A stretch of DNA of 64,000 nt from Xiamenia xianingshaonis (GCF_017945865.1 NZ_CP072829.1:1674001-1738000); one strand, 5' to 3'. Positions 52,444 to 60,913 are shown, counted from the stretch's first letter. A program made the numbers and translations. The notes: generated from the letters alone by a model not told the origin.

Positions 52444-53074
52444 GGTGCGCCTCTCGTCCGCCGCGCAGATACGTAGGATGCAGACCGCTCGGCGTTTCGT
52501 TGCAGTAGTCGGACGCCGCAGCGGTGCGGCCGCCTTCCAATACGGGACGGTCGTCGTCGAGCCGGCCGTCTTCGTGCACCAGCCCCACCCAGTCGTGCAC
52601 GCGTTCCAACCGAAAGCCCGCCACGGCCAGAGCCGACCGCGTTTCGCTGACAAGCGGCTCGAAGCCGTGCGGATCGCCCCCCTCGCCGACGACGAAGAGA
52701 TCGGCGGGGCGTTTGGTACTTTTTGCGTACTTGCTCCAATAATAGGGTTGCAAGCGGTCGTAAAACGCTTTGAGCTGGGCCGGAGCGCCGGAAAAATACA
52801 CCGGCGACACAACCGTGAGCGCGTCGCAGTCGTTGAGCCGGCGACGAACCCTCGCCATCGAATCGGCGATGACGCAGTACAGATCGTCGCGCAGCGGCGT
52901 CGCTGCGTTGTGCTTGCAGGCGTTGCAGCCGGTACATGGCGCAATGACGGCTTCGGCAAGCAGCACGAGACCCACTTCGTCGCCGGCCTGCTCGTACGCC
53001 TCGACCACCCGCAGCGCCAGAGCGGCGGCGCGGCCCCGGGCGCGAGGCGAGCCGCACAGCACGAGCCGCCTCAT
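52436..53074 (-). CDS. flavodoxin-fold NAD(P)H-dependent FMN reductase
   Basis: A 212-residue flavodoxin-like oxidoreductase. The N-terminal LVLCGSPRARGRAAALALRV is the FMN phosphate loop. IAPCTGCNACKHN is the cysteine motif common in iron-sulfur flavoproteins and related reductases, and ALTVVSPVYFSGAPAQLKAF contacts the isoalloxazine in relatives. Electron donor and acceptor are unknown. It overlaps tatD by 4 bases (ATGA) at its start and ksgA by 8 at its end, so it is an integral gene of the metG-tatD-ksgA operon. Confidence 0.85.
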   Translation of the reverse strand: MRRLVLCGSPRARGRAAALALRVVEAYEQAGDEVGLVLLAEAVIAPCTGCNACKHNAATPLRDDLYCVIADSMARVRRRLNDCDALTVVSPVYFSGAPAQLKAFYDRLQPYYWSKYAKSTKRPADLFVVGEGGDPHGFEPLVSETRSALAVAGFRLERVHDWVGLVHEDGRLDDDRPVLEGGRTAAASDYCNETPSGLHPTYLRGGREAHHG

Positions 53075-54276
53075 GAACGCGCCTCGTCAACAGACGTCGC
53101 GTGCGCAAGCTGCCAGGCGGTCGGCCGCCGGTCAAGCAGGTCGTGCGCGTTTTCCCACAATCGCCCGAGAAACGCTTCCCGGTCGGCGCCGGAAACGCAG
53201 CCGAACACCTCGGCCAGACAAGCGGCGGTGAAGACGGTGTGCGCCGGCCCGCAGATCATGCCACGCATGGGCTCGGGCGTCATATAGGGCGAATCCGTTT
53301 CTGTGAGCAGCCGGTCAAGCGGCACCAGACGGGCCGCCTCGCGCACCTCGTCGGCGGCCTTGAACGTGACCGGACCCCCGAACGCAATGAAGCAGCCGGC
53401 CTCCAAAAACGGCGCAAGCACCTGTTTGTCCAGGTTGAAGCAGTGCAACAATGTTCCGGCAGGCGGAAAGCCCTCGTCGCAGAGAATGCGGTAGGCGTCG
53501 TCGTGGGCCTCCCGCAGATGCAGCGACACCGGCAGGCCGCACTCGCGCGCAAGGCGCAGCTGGCGGCGGAAGACGTCTTTTTGCACATCCCGCGGCGAGA
53601 AGTCGTAGTGGTAGTCCAAGCCGATCTCGCCGAGGGCCGCCACGCGGGGGTCGGCCAGACGGGCAAGCAGCGCCGCTTCGGCCGCCTCGTCATAGTCCTT
53701 CGCGTTGTGAGGGTGGCACCCGGCGATGAAGCGAACGGCCGGAACGGCTGGATTCGCCGGCAGCGCCGCCGCCCCGTAGGTTTCGGCCGCCGCCTGCGCG
53801 TAGGCCGCCAGGCGCTCGGCCGCCTGCGCACGCCAGCCGTCCATGGCGTCCCACACCGCCGGATCGTCTTCCACGGTGTCCACCACGTCGCAGACAAAGC
53901 CCACGTTCCACACGCCCGCGCACGCCAGCGCTCCAACCGGGTCCCACAACAGGTGCACATGGGCGTGCGTGTCGGCAATCGGTGCCTCGAGCGTCGGCGC
54001 AGGCGGCTCTACCAGGGAATACTTTCCCTTCTTGCGCTTCTTGCGAAACAGCGCGTCCGAAAACACCGGCACGTGGTCCGCATCCGGCGCTGACGCGTCT
54101 GCCGCCTCGGCAGCTGCGACCTGTGCTGGCGTGGCCTCGACCGCGCTAGCCGCGCTGGCCGCCCCGGCGGTGCCGGCAACGCCAGCAGCTCCGGCAGCTT
54201 CCGCTGCGCCGGCTTCACCGGCCGCACCAACGGCTTGCAGCCCCATCGCGTTCGCCTCTGCTGCCTTGCCGGTCAT
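53071..54276 (-). CDS. tatD: TatD-family metal-dependent DNase with Ala-rich N-terminal extension
   Basis: A 401-residue member of the TatD/YcfH family. The amidohydrolase fold starts at about residue 97 with IADTHAHVHL. Metal ligands occur in AGCHPHNAKDY, VAALGEIGLDYHYDFSPRDV, LPVSLHLREAHDDAYRIL, LLHCFNL and LTETDSPYMTPEPMRG, so the site is complete. The first ~95 residues are an Ala/Gly-rich low-complexity stretch not found in ordinary TatD (~260 residues). AAGGAG lies 5 bases before ATG at 54276; a later start would fall inside the low-complexity part. It is 48 bases downstream of metG. Confidence 0.9.
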   Translation of the reverse strand: MTGKAAEANAMGLQAVGAAGEAGAAEAAGAAGVAGTAGAASAASAVEATPAQVAAAEAADASAPDADHVPVFSDALFRKKRKKGKYSLVEPPAPTLEAPIADTHAHVHLLWDPVGALACAGVWNVGFVCDVVDTVEDDPAVWDAMDGWRAQAAERLAAYAQAAAETYGAAALPANPAVPAVRFIAGCHPHNAKDYDEAAEAALLARLADPRVAALGEIGLDYHYDFSPRDVQKDVFRRQLRLARECGLPVSLHLREAHDDAYRILCDEGFPPAGTLLHCFNLDKQVLAPFLEAGCFIAFGGPVTFKAADEVREAARLVPLDRLLTETDSPYMTPEPMRGMICGPAHTVFTAACLAEVFGCVSGADREAFLGRLWENAHDLLDRRPTAWQLAHATSVDEARS

Positions 54277-54324
54277 CTGCGCTCCTTCTCGATCTGCGCC
54301 AACGCTGCCGCGCCGCCGCTTCTG

Positions 54325-55908
54325 CTATTCCATGTCGAAATCGATCGCGTCGGTATCCAGGCGCGGGAACAGCGGATCGCCCACGCTCACCAGGCCGCCC
54401 GCCGGCAGCTGGCCCCACGCCGTGGCGGCCTCGATGTCGACGACCTCCGTCACGTCGCCCAGCCCCAGGCGTCGGAACACCTCGGCCGACGTGTTCGGCG
54501 CGAACGGCGCCATATAAAGGGCGCAGATGCGAATGGTCTCCAGCAGGTTGTACATCACAAACGCCAACTCATCGGCGCGTTCCGGATCCTTCGCCAGACG
54601 GAACGGCTCGGTTTCCTCAATGTAGCGATTCGCGCGTTCGGCAAGCGCCATCACCTCGCGCGCCGCCGTCGTGAAGTCCACGCGCCCCATCGCCTCGTCA
54701 TAGGCGGCATACAGCCCCGCGCTCATCTCCCACAGCGGATTCTCCGCGCTGAACGACGGCGCTGCTTCAGGCACGTGCGCGTCGAAGTACTTCTTCGTCA
54801 TGTTCGTCACGCGGCTGAACAAGTTTCCCCAGGTATTCGCCAAATCGGCGTTGTATACCTGCACCATGCGCTCAAGCGAGATGGACCCGTCGTGGCCGAA
54901 CTGCACGTCGCTCATGAAGTAGTAGCGATACGCGTCCACCCCGAACACGCCCACCAGATCGGCCGGGCGCAGCGCGTTGCCCTTCGACTTCGACATTTTC
55001 TCGCCCTTGGTCAGCAAAAAGCCGTGGCCGAACACCGTGTGCGCAATGGGCAGCCCCGCCGCCATGAGCATGGCGGGCCAGATGACGCAGTGGAAGCGCG
55101 TGATGTCCTTGCCCACGAAGTGGTATTGCATGGGCCACCTGGCGTCGAATTCGCCGGGACGGTCAGGGTCGGCGTATCCGATGCCGGTCAGGTAGGCCAG
55201 CAGCGCGTCGGCCCACACGTAGGCGACGTGCCCCTTGTCGAACGGCAGCGGCACGCCCCAGTCGAACGTCGAACGGCTGATGGAGAGGTCCTTCAGGCCG
55301 CCTTTCACGAACGTGACGATCTCGTTCCGACGCGTTTCAGGACGGATGAAATCGGGGTGCTCCTCGTAGAAATCAAGCAGCGGCTGTTGGAATTCGGACA
55401 GTTTGAAGAACCAGTTCTCTTCCCCGCCGGCCTGCTGAACAGGGCGTTTGCAGTCGGGGCACACATATGCGCCGTCCTCGTTCTTCTCCAGGTCGCTCTC
55501 GGCGTAATACGTTTCCTCGTGCACGCAATACCAGCCCTCGTAAGAGCCTTTGTAGCAGAAGCCCTTGTCGTAGAGGTCCTGCCAAAACGCGCGCACCGTG
55601 CGGGCCTGGCGATCCTCGCTCGTGCGCACGAAGTCGGTGTAGGTGATGTCCAGCATGTCCCACGCCTCGCGGAAGGCCGGCTCCATCGAGTCGCACCATG
55701 CCTGCGGCGTCATGCCGTGTTCGGCGGCCACGTCGGCGACCTTCTGGCCGTGCTCGTCCATGCCGGTGACGAAAGCCACGTCGTAGCCGTTCATGCGCTG
55801 GTAGCGCGCGACCGTGTCGGCAGCGATAGTGGTGTACGCCGTCCCCAAATGCGGCGCCGCGTTGACATAATAAATAGGCGTCGTGAACGAGTAGGTTCCC
55901 TTTGACAT
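54325..55908 (-). CDS. metG: methionyl-tRNA synthetase
   Basis: Charges tRNA-Met. The 527-residue protein starts SKGTYSFTTPIYYVNAAPHL, where PHLGT is the class I HIGH box, and has the KMSKS loop GEKMSKSKGNALRP. The zinc-binding knob shows CPDCKRPVQQ, a single CXXC pair rather than two. The anticodon-binding part contains WGNLFSRVTNMTKKYF. The C-terminal EMAP-II-like dimerisation domain seen in longer forms is absent. The start at 55908 has AAGGA 6 bases upstream; the frame reaching 55971 was rejected. I looked for a T-box leader and saw none. First gene of the metG-tatD-reductase-ksgA operon. Confidence 0.96.
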   Translation of the reverse strand: MSKGTYSFTTPIYYVNAAPHLGTAYTTIAADTVARYQRMNGYDVAFVTGMDEHGQKVADVAAEHGMTPQAWCDSMEPAFREAWDMLDITYTDFVRTSEDRQARTVRAFWQDLYDKGFCYKGSYEGWYCVHEETYYAESDLEKNEDGAYVCPDCKRPVQQAGGEENWFFKLSEFQQPLLDFYEEHPDFIRPETRRNEIVTFVKGGLKDLSISRSTFDWGVPLPFDKGHVAYVWADALLAYLTGIGYADPDRPGEFDARWPMQYHFVGKDITRFHCVIWPAMLMAAGLPIAHTVFGHGFLLTKGEKMSKSKGNALRPADLVGVFGVDAYRYYFMSDVQFGHDGSISLERMVQVYNADLANTWGNLFSRVTNMTKKYFDAHVPEAAPSFSAENPLWEMSAGLYAAYDEAMGRVDFTTAAREVMALAERANRYIEETEPFRLAKDPERADELAFVMYNLLETIRICALYMAPFAPNTSAEVFRRLGLGDVTEVVDIEAATAWGQLPAGGLVSVGDPLFPRLDTDAIDFDME

Positions 55909-56087
55909 GGCACGTCCTTCTATGGTCGGGTCCTCTCCGCACGGATTGGACGCATTTGTGCATATGAACAAATCATTTTAGCACGAGAAGCCGACACCCG
56001 ACCGAAAAGCAACCCGCCATCGACAGATTTCCCGCCAAGACGCCGCGTCAACGTTTTTGCCGCCCGCGCACACCTGCTGCCTCGTTC

Positions 56088-56116
56088 TTTACGAAACTGC
56101 AGAATCATGCCATAAT
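56088..56116 (+). promoter_or_regulatory. promoter and candidate operator of the toxin-antitoxin pair
   Basis: TTTACG (56088-56093), a 17-base spacer and CATAAT (56111-56116) lie about 40 bases before the antitoxin start. An inverted repeat CGCAGC (56118-56123) / GCTGCG (56141-56146) immediately downstream is a plausible site for antitoxin autorepression. Confidence 0.5.
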
Positions 56117-56156
56117 ACGCAGCATATTCACTGCAAATACGCTGCGAGGTGATTGC

Positions 56157-56444
56157 ATGCCCGCCATCAAGCCCTTGACCGAGTTCAACCGCAACCAAAA
56201 TGCCTTGATCGCTGAAATAGCCAGAAGCCAAGAACCGCTCTATCTGACGCGGAACGGATCGGCCTGCGTCGTCGTGATGGATGCGCACGCCTTCGACGAG
56301 GCGATGCGATTCCGCAATGACCTGCTCGAACAAGAAATGCGCACGTATCAAAGCATCTTGCAAGGCGCTGAACAAATCGCCAACGGCGAAAGCCTCGACG
56401 CCGGCGAGGCCGACGCGATGATCCGTGCCGCCAAGGGGTGGTAG
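56157..56444 (+). CDS. Phd/YefM-type antitoxin
   Basis: A 95-residue antitoxin of the Phd/YefM class: IKPLTEFNRNQNALIAEIAR is the DNA-binding and dimerisation N-terminus, and PLYLTRNGSACVVVMDAHAF the conserved strand-helix. The C-terminal half is helical and would wrap the toxin. It starts at 56157 with AGGTGATTGC before ATG. The toxin gene follows after 3 bases. Confidence 0.88.
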   Translation: MPAIKPLTEFNRNQNALIAEIARSQEPLYLTRNGSACVVVMDAHAFDEAMRFRNDLLEQEMRTYQSILQGAEQIANGESLDAGEADAMIRAAKGW

Positions 56445-56447
56445 CGC

Positions 56448-56750
56448 ATGGAACCGTATACGGTGGTATACGCCCAAGCGGTCATCGATTTTCTGTTGAA
56501 CGAAATAACCAGCAAACGCGTGTACGAGCGCATCGACCGCTATCGAACCATCCTTGCAAGCTTTCCCGACCTGGGCGCTTTGTACGACCCCGTCTACGAA
56601 GCAGCCAGGCCTCCGTTCCCTTGTCGAGCCATCGCAGTCCCCGACACGCCGTTCACGCTGTACTACGCCATTGACGAGCAGTTGCGCCGTGTCAACGTTT
56701 TTGCCATCGAACACCAGCGCACGAATCCGCGAGGGCGCTTCGAGGGCTGA
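56448..56750 (+). CDS. RelE/ParE-type toxin
   Basis: A 100-residue protein of the RelE/ParE superfamily. YTVVYAQAVIDFLLNEIT forms the start, and YERIDRYRTILASFPDLGAL is the helical hairpin. The C-terminal beta-sheet is FTLYYAIDEQLRRVNVFAIE. It is expected to cleave mRNA on the ribosome (RelE type) or inhibit gyrase (ParE type); sequence does not decide which. Both genes are intact, and it ends 20 bases from the convergent lysA gene. Confidence 0.85.
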   Translation: MEPYTVVYAQAVIDFLLNEITSKRVYERIDRYRTILASFPDLGALYDPVYEAARPPFPCRAIAVPDTPFTLYYAIDEQLRRVNVFAIEHQRTNPRGRFEG

Positions 56751-56769
56751 AGTCCGCAGGCCGGTTCGC

Positions 56770-58125
56770 TTACAGATCGCGGGCGTAGAGGTCTTCGTAG
56801 GTTTCGCGGCGAGTGGTCACGCGGGCCTGTCCGTCGCGCACGAACACGATGGCCGGACGCGGCTGGCCGTTGTAGTTGCTCGACATCGAATAGCAGTAGG
56901 CGCCCGTGCCGAACACCGCCACGATGTCGCCCAGCTCGGGCGTCTGCAACGGCATGTCGATGACCACGGCGTCGCCGCTTTCGCAGTGCTTGCCGCACAG
57001 CGTGACGATCTCGGTGCGCGCCTGTCCCGCCTTGTTCGCGATGGTCGGCTCGTAGTCGGCGTGGTAGAGCGCCGTGCGAATGTTGTCGGACATGCCGCCG
57101 TCGACGGCCACATACTTGCGAATGTTGGGCAACGTCTTCAGAATGCCGACGGTGTAGAGCGTGATCCCGGCGTTGGCCACGAGGCTGCGGCCGGGCTCGA
57201 CCAACAGTCGCGGCAGGTCAAGGCCGTATTTTTCGCAGCTTTCCTTCACGGCCGTCGTGGTGCATTCGGCGAATTCGTCAATAGAGGACGGCGCGTCGTC
57301 GGCCAGATACGCGATGCCCAGGCCCCCGCCCAGGTCGAGCTCTTCGATGGCGCAGCCGTACTGGTCGCGGATGCGCGCCATGAACGACACCATCACGTCG
57401 GCGGCCTCGCGGAAGCTGTGCAGCGCGAACACCTGCGAGCCGATGTGGCAGTGCAGGCCCGCCAGCCGCACGTTGGGCGCCGCCAAGGCGTCTTCCACGC
57501 AGCGGAAGGCGAAGTCGTCGAGCATCGTGAAGCCGAACTTGCTGTCTTCGCAGCCCGTCTTGATGTATTCGTGCGTGTCGGCCTCTACGCCCGGCGTGAT
57601 GCGCAGGTAGATGTCCTGCGTCACGCCCAGCTCGCCGGCGATGCGGGACACGCGGCCCAGCTCGATGCGGCTGTCCACGACGATGCGGCCCACGCCGGCG
57701 GAAATGGCCTCGCGCAGCTCCTGCGGAGTCTTGTTGTTGCCGTGGACGAACACGCGATCGGCCGGGAAGCCGGCCGCGAGCGCACAGGCCAGCTCGCCGC
57801 CGCCGGACACGTCCAAGCACAGGCCCTCCTGGTTGGCGATGCGGGCAACCTCCTTGTTGAGAAACGCCTTCGACGCATAGATGACGTCGGAGTTCTCATA
57901 GCGGCTGCGGAAGGAGCTGACGTAGGATTCCATGCGGTGGCGCAGGTCGGCCTCGTCGATGACGTACAGCGCCGTGCCCTGCTCGCGGGCCAGATCCACC
58001 ATGTCGACGCCGCCGACGAACAGGTGGTCGTCTTTCACCTCGGCCGTTTCGGGCAGCACGGCGCCCAGTTCCATGGTCGTGCGGTTGTCGGCCTTTTTGG
58101 TCCGGTCGGATGCGGGCAGTGACAT
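56770..58125 (-). CDS. lysA: diaminopimelate decarboxylase
   Basis: Last step of lysine synthesis: decarboxylates meso-diaminopimelate with PLP. The 451-residue protein has DVIYASKAFLNKEVARI with the Schiff-base lysine, GLCLDVSGGGELACAL, AGLHCHIGSQV, the glycine-rich phosphate loop EELDLGGGLGIAYLAD, VEPGRSLVANAG and CESGDAVVIDMPL. A 30-residue N-terminal stretch precedes the usual start of homology. Start at 58125 has AAGGAG 7 bases upstream; the frame to 58293 was rejected. The direct repeat at 58271-58292 lies upstream. Confidence 0.96.
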   Translation of the reverse strand: MSLPASDRTKKADNRTTMELGAVLPETAEVKDDHLFVGGVDMVDLAREQGTALYVIDEADLRHRMESYVSSFRSRYENSDVIYASKAFLNKEVARIANQEGLCLDVSGGGELACALAAGFPADRVFVHGNNKTPQELREAISAGVGRIVVDSRIELGRVSRIAGELGVTQDIYLRITPGVEADTHEYIKTGCEDSKFGFTMLDDFAFRCVEDALAAPNVRLAGLHCHIGSQVFALHSFREAADVMVSFMARIRDQYGCAIEELDLGGGLGIAYLADDAPSSIDEFAECTTTAVKESCEKYGLDLPRLLVEPGRSLVANAGITLYTVGILKTLPNIRKYVAVDGGMSDNIRTALYHADYEPTIANKAGQARTEIVTLCGKHCESGDAVVIDMPLQTPELGDIVAVFGTGAYCYSMSSNYNGQPRPAIVFVRDGQARVTTRRETYEDLYARDL

Positions 58126-58270
58126 GGGCAACTCCTTGTCTCGCGGAAGTTTTGGCTGCGTATTGTAGCAGGACGCCGGCGCGTCCGTGTGTCCGGCGTG
58201 TAACTTCTCGGCCAAACGCCGGCGCCCGCCTGCCCGCCCGATTTCGCGCCCGCTTTTGCTCCTGCTGTGT

Positions 58271-58292
58271 ATTTCGTAGCAATTTCGTAGCA
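58271..58292. repeat. exact tandem 11-bp repeat between lysA and the MoaE-like gene
   Basis: ATTTCGTAGCA occurs twice in direct succession (58271-58281 and 58282-58292) in the divergent intergenic region. It may be an operator. Confidence 0.55.
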
Positions 58293-58365
58293 AACTAGTA
58301 GGAATTACGGCCCGCTTCTCCTACCATTCGCATTCGAGGATAAGCAACGCGAGAAAGGACGCCCC

Positions 58366-58761
58366 ATGGCCCTCACCGAACCGTCCATCGACCAGTGGCT
58401 CGCCGAGGCGAAGCTCGACCCGGCCGCCGCGCAGTGCGGCATGTACCTGACGCATAACGGCGTCGTGCGCATCACGCCAAAAGCCCAGGTCCGCGAAGGG
58501 GTTGAAGGGCTCGGCGACGTTGCGCGCGTCGACTTTTCCTACGACCGGGAAGGCCTCGACGCCGCCGTGGCCGAAGCGCTCACGTGGCCGGGCGTCTATT
58601 ACGTGCGCGTGTGGCTCAACGAAGGCGAGCTTTCCGTGGGCGACTCGATCATGTACGTGCTCATCGGCGCCGACATCCGCCCGAACTGCGTCGACGCCCT
58701 GCAGCGCCTGGTCGGCAAGATCAAAAACGACCTGGTCGTGGAAAAAGAGATCTACGCTTAG
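58366..58761 (+). CDS. MoaE-like molybdopterin synthase catalytic subunit
   Basis: A 131-residue protein resembling MoaE, the subunit that transfers sulfur to precursor Z in molybdenum cofactor synthesis. The N-terminal AAQCGMYLTHNGVVRI corresponds to the FxGxVR region, and VRVWLNEGELSVGDSIMYVL is the conserved central strand. The C-terminal VGKIKNDLVVEKEIYA corresponds to the region with catalytic lysines. The usual His-Arg pair is replaced by ADIRPNC, keeping the Arg, so activity is uncertain. No moaD or other cofactor gene is near. GAGAAAGGA lies before ATG. Confidence 0.7.
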   Translation: MALTEPSIDQWLAEAKLDPAAAQCGMYLTHNGVVRITPKAQVREGVEGLGDVARVDFSYDREGLDAAVAEALTWPGVYYVRVWLNEGELSVGDSIMYVLIGADIRPNCVDALQRLVGKIKNDLVVEKEIYA

Positions 58762-58806
58762 ATCGCGGCCGTCTTGCCTGCGCCAGGCCGATGGCCGACT
58801 ATGCCT

Positions 58807-58835
58807 GAATGCTGACTAAATCAGTCAGCATTTTC
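58807..58835 (+). repeat. GGAAAATGCTGACT palindromic 3' element (after the MoaE-like gene)
   Basis: AATGCTGACT (58808-58817), a 5-base loop and AGTCAGCATT (58823-58832) make a perfect 10-bp stem, continuing TTCC on the right. It is 46 bases past the stop codon and close in sequence to the element at 62067. Confidence 0.65.
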
Positions 58836-58854
58836 CTGGCGCCGCAGCAAATAA

Positions 58855-58897
58855 GGGGATGGGCGAACCCTTCGTTACCGTTGCCCATCCCCCTTTT
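58855..58897 (+). terminator. terminator downstream of the MoaE-like gene
   Basis: A perfect 10-bp stem GGGGATGGGC (58855-58864) / GCCCATCCCC (58883-58892) is followed by CTTTT, a proper intrinsic terminator and the second hairpin behind the same gene. Confidence 0.75.
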
Positions 58898-59015
58898 GAA
58901 AGTCCGGTGACGCTTGGCTGTTCCCGGACCCAAACCGGAGCGCGTCACCTATAGTTGACGCAAGTTGTGCCTGTGCGGGCGTGCCCGCCCCAGACTTGCC
59001 GAAAGGTGTGACGCC

Positions 59016-59876
59016 ATGGGAAAGCTCAAACGGTTCTGCCTGATCGCGTTCGCCCTCGCCCTCATTATCGGCGTGGGATTTTTGGCGGTCGAATACGTCG
59101 CCTACGCTCCGCTTTTGCCCTACACCCGCGCCATTGTCTCGATGAGCTGGTTTTACGTGCTGTACAACGCCGTGCTTGGCGTCATTGCGCTGGGAACCGT
59201 CGTGCTGCTGGCCGTCGGCCTGTTCTCGCCTGGACGCGGCAAGCGGCTGGAAGTGAAGCGCGACCAAGGCAGCGTCATCATCACCCGCACCGCCATTTCG
59301 TCGACGGTGCGCCACGCCATTGAAAGCCATCCGCCGCTGAAAGTCGAAAAGACCAGCGTGCGCATCAAAAACGGGCGCAATCCGGCCATTTCGGTGTCCG
59401 CGCGGGTCAACCCCGGCAGCCGCGGCGACCTCAGCTCGCTCGGCCAGACGCTGCAACGCCAGGTCAGCGAGCGGCTGAACGTCTTTTCGGGCGCACGCGT
59501 GAAGCGGGTCGACATCGTGTTCGCCGGCGAAGGCGCGGCGGAAGTCGAAACGATGGAAGCCGCCCGCATGGCCGAAGAGCCCGTTCTTGCCGTTGAAGAA
59601 CCCTCCCGCAAGGACAAGAAGAAGCGCCGACGCGACCGCAAGGCCGCAGGCGACGAAAACGGGCCGCAGATGATGACCGTGGCCGTCGAGCGAGGAACCG
59701 CCCCGAACGAGCCCGCACCCGCCGCGCTGCCGAATGCGGCCGGCGATGCGCCTGCCGCGCCCTTCGCGCCCACGGCCGCCGCCGAGCCAGCTTCCGGCCC
59801 CGAAGCTGGAACTGACGCCGATGCCGCCAAGCCCGTCGTCCGCATCACCATGTCGACCGAAGGGAGCCAGCAATGA
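59016..59876 (+). CDS. amaP: alkaline shock response membrane anchor protein AmaP
   Basis: A 286-residue membrane protein with two N-terminal helices (FCLIAFALALIIGVGFLAVE and VLYNAVLGVIALGTVVLLAV), followed by a cytoplasmic domain (GSVIITRTAISSTVRHAIES) and a long Lys/Arg then Ala/Pro-rich tail. This is the AmaP architecture; in Staphylococcus AmaP anchors Asp23 to the membrane. AAAGG lies 9 bases before ATG. The tail of about 110 residues exceeds that of the staphylococcal protein. It overlaps the DUF2273 gene by 4 bases. Confidence 0.85.
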   Translation: MGKLKRFCLIAFALALIIGVGFLAVEYVAYAPLLPYTRAIVSMSWFYVLYNAVLGVIALGTVVLLAVGLFSPGRGKRLEVKRDQGSVIITRTAISSTVRHAIESHPPLKVEKTSVRIKNGRNPAISVSARVNPGSRGDLSSLGQTLQRQVSERLNVFSGARVKRVDIVFAGEGAAEVETMEAARMAEEPVLAVEEPSRKDKKKRRRDRKAAGDENGPQMMTVAVERGTAPNEPAPAALPNAAGDAPAAPFAPTAAAEPASGPEAGTDADAAKPVVRITMSTEGSQQ

Positions 59877-60169
59877 GCGACGTCCCACCGCCTCTGCCCC
59901 CTGATCGCGACGCACCGGCCGCCCCGCCAAAGTCCGGCGTTTGGCCTGCGTTGCGCGCGGCCGTCTCCCGCATGGCCCAAGGCCATTTCCATACGCTGCT
60001 GTATGCGGCTTTCGGCCTGATCGCAGCCCTGCTCATCCTGTTCGCCGGGTTCTGGCAGGCGCTGCTCGTCATCGGACTGGTCGCCATTGGCGCCGCCATC
60101 GGGCTGTACCAGGACGGCAACGCGTTTCTGCGCATGCTCGTCGCGCGGCTGCTGAAACGTCTGAGTTAA
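59873..60169 (+). CDS. DUF2273 small membrane protein
   Basis: A 98-residue protein with a Pro-rich N-terminus (PPPLPPDRDAPAAPP) and two close hydrophobic helices (LLYAAFGLIAALLILFAGFW and ALLVIGLVAIGAAIGL). This pattern and the position between amaP and Asp23 are typical of DUF2273. Function unknown; presumed part of the Asp23 membrane complex. ATG overlaps the amaP stop (ATGA). Confidence 0.85.
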   Translation: MSDVPPPLPPDRDAPAAPPKSGVWPALRAAVSRMAQGHFHTLLYAAFGLIAALLILFAGFWQALLVIGLVAIGAAIGLYQDGNAFLRMLVARLLKRLS

Positions 60170-60227
60170 GCACCACTCCGCAAGCGAGGCTTGCGGCCCA
60201 CCCCCACCGCACGAAGAAAGGACGATC

Positions 60228-60788
60228 ATGACCGAAGAGCTGAAAACGACCGAGCCCGACGTGACCGCCATCGAACCAGCCAGCGCCGACGCAGAGGCGA
60301 ACGCCCCCGAACCGCTGACGCCCGTCTACAAGCTGACCATCGCCGACAACGTCGTCGAGAAGATCGCCGCCCGCGCCGCCGCCCGCATCGACGGCATCGT
60401 GGCCATGAAGGGCAACCTCTTCTCCACCATCCAGGAAGGCTTCGGCGCGAACACGCTGACGAAAGGCGTGTCGGCCGACCTGCTCGACGACAACACCGCG
60501 CGGGTGGAGCTCGACGTCATCCTTGAGTACGGCAAGTCGGCCGTCGATGTGTTTGACCAGGTGAAAGACGTGGTCGTCGGCGACCTGCAATCGATGACGG
60601 GCCTGCTTGTGTCCGAGTTGGACGTGAACGTCGTCGACGTCATGAGCCGCGAGGAATACGGCCACAAGAAGGGCGAGGACAAGAAGGCGAAAGACGTCGC
60701 GCCCGCAATGCCCGAGACGGCCGAAGCCGACGAACCGTCCGCCGAGCCGCAGAAAACGAGCGCCACCGTGGTGAGCACAGGGCTGTAA
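60228..60788 (+). CDS. asp23: Asp23/Gls24 family envelope stress protein
   Basis: A 186-residue soluble protein of the Asp23/Gls24 family: YKLTIADNVVEKIAARAAAR, IDGIVAMKGNLFSTIQEGFG and VELDVILEYGKSAVDVFDQV are the conserved core. The N- and C-terminal extensions are acidic and low in complexity. In Staphylococcus Asp23 lies beneath the membrane and responds to envelope stress. AAAGGA lies 7 bases before ATG. Last gene of amaP-DUF2273-asp23, closed by the terminator at 60815. Confidence 0.92.
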   Translation: MTEELKTTEPDVTAIEPASADAEANAPEPLTPVYKLTIADNVVEKIAARAAARIDGIVAMKGNLFSTIQEGFGANTLTKGVSADLLDDNTARVELDVILEYGKSAVDVFDQVKDVVVGDLQSMTGLLVSELDVNVVDVMSREEYGHKKGEDKKAKDVAPAMPETAEADEPSAEPQKTSATVVSTGL

Positions 60789-60814
60789 GGCAAGAACTCG
60801 AAACCCGCACGCAT

Positions 60815-60853
60815 GCGAAGCGCCCGCCGGCAAGCCGCCTGCGGGCGCTTCGC
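60815..60853 (+). terminator. terminator of the asp23 operon
   Basis: A perfect 13-bp stem GCGAAGCGCCCGC (60815-60827) / GCGGGCGCTTCGC (60841-60853) with a 13-base loop, between the convergent asp23 and cysE genes; it may serve both. Confidence 0.75.
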
Positions 60854-60913
60854 GTTCCTAGCCGCCCACCGGGCAAAATCCCCTGGTGGGCGCTTCCGTT
60901 TCCAGCCGGTCTT

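Noticed and set aside
52444-52959. N-terminal extension of ksgA by about 170 residues
   Set aside because: It would lie entirely inside the flavoprotein gene in another frame. The ATG at 52443 with an upstream GAGAGG gives the expected protein.
55909-56156. T-box leader upstream of metG
   Set aside because: No T-box consensus or associated terminator was seen in the leader.
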